In this document: piece by piece, positions 19,440 through 20,540 of the stretch
How positions within the stretch are numbered: the first letter of the stretch is position 1
How the letters are laid out: every line of letters starts with the position of its first letter
NCBI GenBank assembly: GCA_964448085.1
Contig: CAYUUX010000018.1
Span: 1-20,540, forward strand
Length of the DNA stretch: 20,540 bases
From: CAIJMI01 sp964448085
GTDB lineage: Bacteria > Patescibacteriota > Microgenomatia > UBA10105 > UBA927
Direction: 5' to 3'
Position numbers and translations under genes: made by a program
The notes under the pieces: generated by a model
Told to the model about the DNA's origin: nothing
Databases searched by the model: none
What the model saw: only the letters and a program-made list of their open reading frames with translations

Positions 19440-20540
19440 ATGAAAACAAAACGTATATATAATATTTCTATATATATCCTGTGCGTTATAAATTATATTG
19501 TTCGGTTGCCCTTAGTACACCTTCTCCCGCTGAACGATTCACCCCTCTATTTAACAGGGGCTCTAAAAGTCATGACAAGCCATTTAAATCCTTTTATCTA
19601 CTATACAAGCTATAAACCTCCCGTAGTACCTGGACTACTAGCACTATCTTTTAGACTTTTTGGGCCATCCATAAAAACAAGCTATGTTTTGCTGTTTTTC
19701 GTTTCCTCGATGGCAATATATTTTACGTTTAGGCTCGGCACAAAACTGGTGAACGCAAAAATAGGATTTCTTGCATCAATTCTTGTTTCTGTATATCCGC
19801 TTTTTATAGCCCAGAGCCTAATATTTACCGACGCAATGTTTCAGGCGACACTCTTATTAGCTTCCATTTATTATTATGTTACAAAGAAAAAATTAGCCTA
19901 TTGGCTAGCGACTGGCCTTCTTGTCTGTACGAAAGAAACTATGTGTTATATTCCAATCTGTATATCGCTCTTTGACCTCTTTAGCAAATGGAAACTTATT
20001 AAGCATATTACCTTCAAGCAGTGTTGGAAATCCTTGTTCTATAGCTCTCCGATTATCTTATTTATCATATGGGCATGTATAAACAAAATAACATTTGGAT
20101 GGTTTTTTGAACCAGCACATATAAATGCTTTTAGTTTTGATGTACGCAACTCAATATATCATCAACAGTTAGGTGCGATGCTTAAGGATATATTTATTAC
20201 AAATCTGCTAATTCTCTTCCTGCTTCCGTCAGTAATATTCTTGGTATTAAGAATAGTGAAAATAATTCCTCGCCAGGAGTCTGATCGTACCCTCGTCTTA
20301 ATTAGCGGTATTTTTATTATACACCTCACACTATTCTATTTTGGTCCATATGCGCCTCGATATACCTTTCCGGTGTTTCCTCTATTTATACTCACTGGAA
20401 TTGTGTCTCTACACAGAGTTCTTTGTAAAGGAAAGGTTGTTACCTACATATTAGCATCAATAATTATCTATATGCTCATCCACCATGTTTCTGTATTTCA
20501 GCAGCCAGACAAAGGCATATACAATTTTCCAGAAACGGAT
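19440..20540 (+). CDS. GT-C membrane glycosyltransferase (GT39/ArnT/PMT-like), N-terminal part
   Basis: Open from ATG 19440 to the right edge, 367 codons with no stop. It is highly hydrophobic with several membrane spans. The first loop has LNDSPLYLTGALKVM (family acidic site), then the typical YKPPVVPGLLALSFRLFG, a TDAMFQATLLLASIYYY segment and GLLVCTKETMCYIP, the 'KE' motif of ArnT/PMT-like enzymes, then YFGPYAPRYTFPVFPLFIL near the visible end. These enzymes move a sugar from a polyprenyl-phosphate donor to lipid or protein outside the membrane. Acceptor unknown. The gene is visibly more AT-rich than its neighbours and has no Shine-Dalgarno sequence; it may begin a cell-surface glycan region or be acquired. 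Confidence 0.82.
   Translation, partial: MKTKRIYNISIYILCVINYIVRLPLVHLLPLNDSPLYLTGALKVMTSHLNPFIYYTSYKPPVVPGLLALSFRLFGPSIKTSYVLLFFVSSMAIYFTFRLGTKLVNAKIGFLASILVSVYPLFIAQSLIFTDAMFQATLLLASIYYYVTKKKLAYWLATGLLVCTKETMCYIPICISLFDLFSKWKLIKHITFKQCWKSLFYSSPIILFIIWACINKITFGWFFEPAHINAFSFDVRNSIYHQQLGAMLKDIFITNLLILFLLPSVIFLVLRIVKIIPRQESDRTLVLISGIFIIHLTLFYFGPYAPRYTFPVFPLFILTGIVSLHRVLCKGKVVTYILASIIIYMLIHHVSVFQQPDKGIYNFPETD

Noticed and set aside
1..20540. CRISPR array, insertion sequence or phage genes
   Set aside because: No regularly spaced direct repeats, transposase or phage-type genes were found; the only tandem repeat codes for the Thr/Pro/Lys stalk.

Overview
The window looks like chromosome of a reduced-genome bacterium, most likely of the Candidate Phyla Radiation (Patescibacteria), possibly near Microgenomates. 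This placement is inference from gene style. EF-Ts is very short (152 aa), prolyl-tRNA synthetase lacks a full editing insertion, tRNAs do not encode CCA, ATGA overlaps are frequent, and there are many small unrecognised proteins plus one single-pass protein with a Thr/Pro/Lys tail. Nothing marks it as plasmid or phage.

Layout. Positions 1-14922 are almost entirely on the minus strand. Read in transcription order from the right, they hold: a membrane-anchored Cys-rich protein (14922-14521); a nucleotide-salvage group of deoxynucleoside kinase, small protein, DNPH1-like/thymidylate kinase fusion, thymidine kinase and a 50-aa protein (14444-11672); the translation cluster rpsB-tsf-frr-rseP-proS with a NUDIX gene (11495-6691); a DHH-type protein, HIT protein, rpsU, yqeY, ybeY, dnaX, ybaB and an unknown gene (6661-2117); then prs, recR, a MIP18-family gene and a truncated unknown gene (2048-1). 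The only complete plus-strand gene is glmS (15296-17086), preceded by a probable glmS ribozyme. To its right, on the minus strand, are three small 'MAP...' proteins, dcd, a 63-aa protein, tRNA-Ile(GAU) and tRNA-Cys(GCA). The right edge cuts a plus-strand, AT-rich GT-C-type membrane glycosyltransferase.

How the genes work together. prs, tdk, the dNMP hydrolase/dTMP kinase fusion, the deoxynucleoside kinase and dcd form a deoxynucleotide salvage and pool-cleaning set, fitting a cell with little de novo synthesis. rpsB-tsf-frr-rseP-proS keeps the common bacterial order, but pyrH, uppS, cdsA and dxr are absent from it. dnaX, ybaB and recR keep their usual association, interrupted by an unknown gene and prs.

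Most notable signals: (1) an rpsB leader of about 130 nt with a predicted pseudoknot and a terminator hairpin just before the ribosome-binding site; (2) a glmS ribozyme candidate; (3) recurrent promoters whose -10 box lies only 6-12 nt before a start codon, implying leaderless or near-leaderless mRNAs; (4) a fused DNPH1-like/dTMP kinase; (5) a cystine-knot-like Cys pattern on a membrane-anchored stalk protein. All calls come from reading the sequence; no database search or folding program was run.
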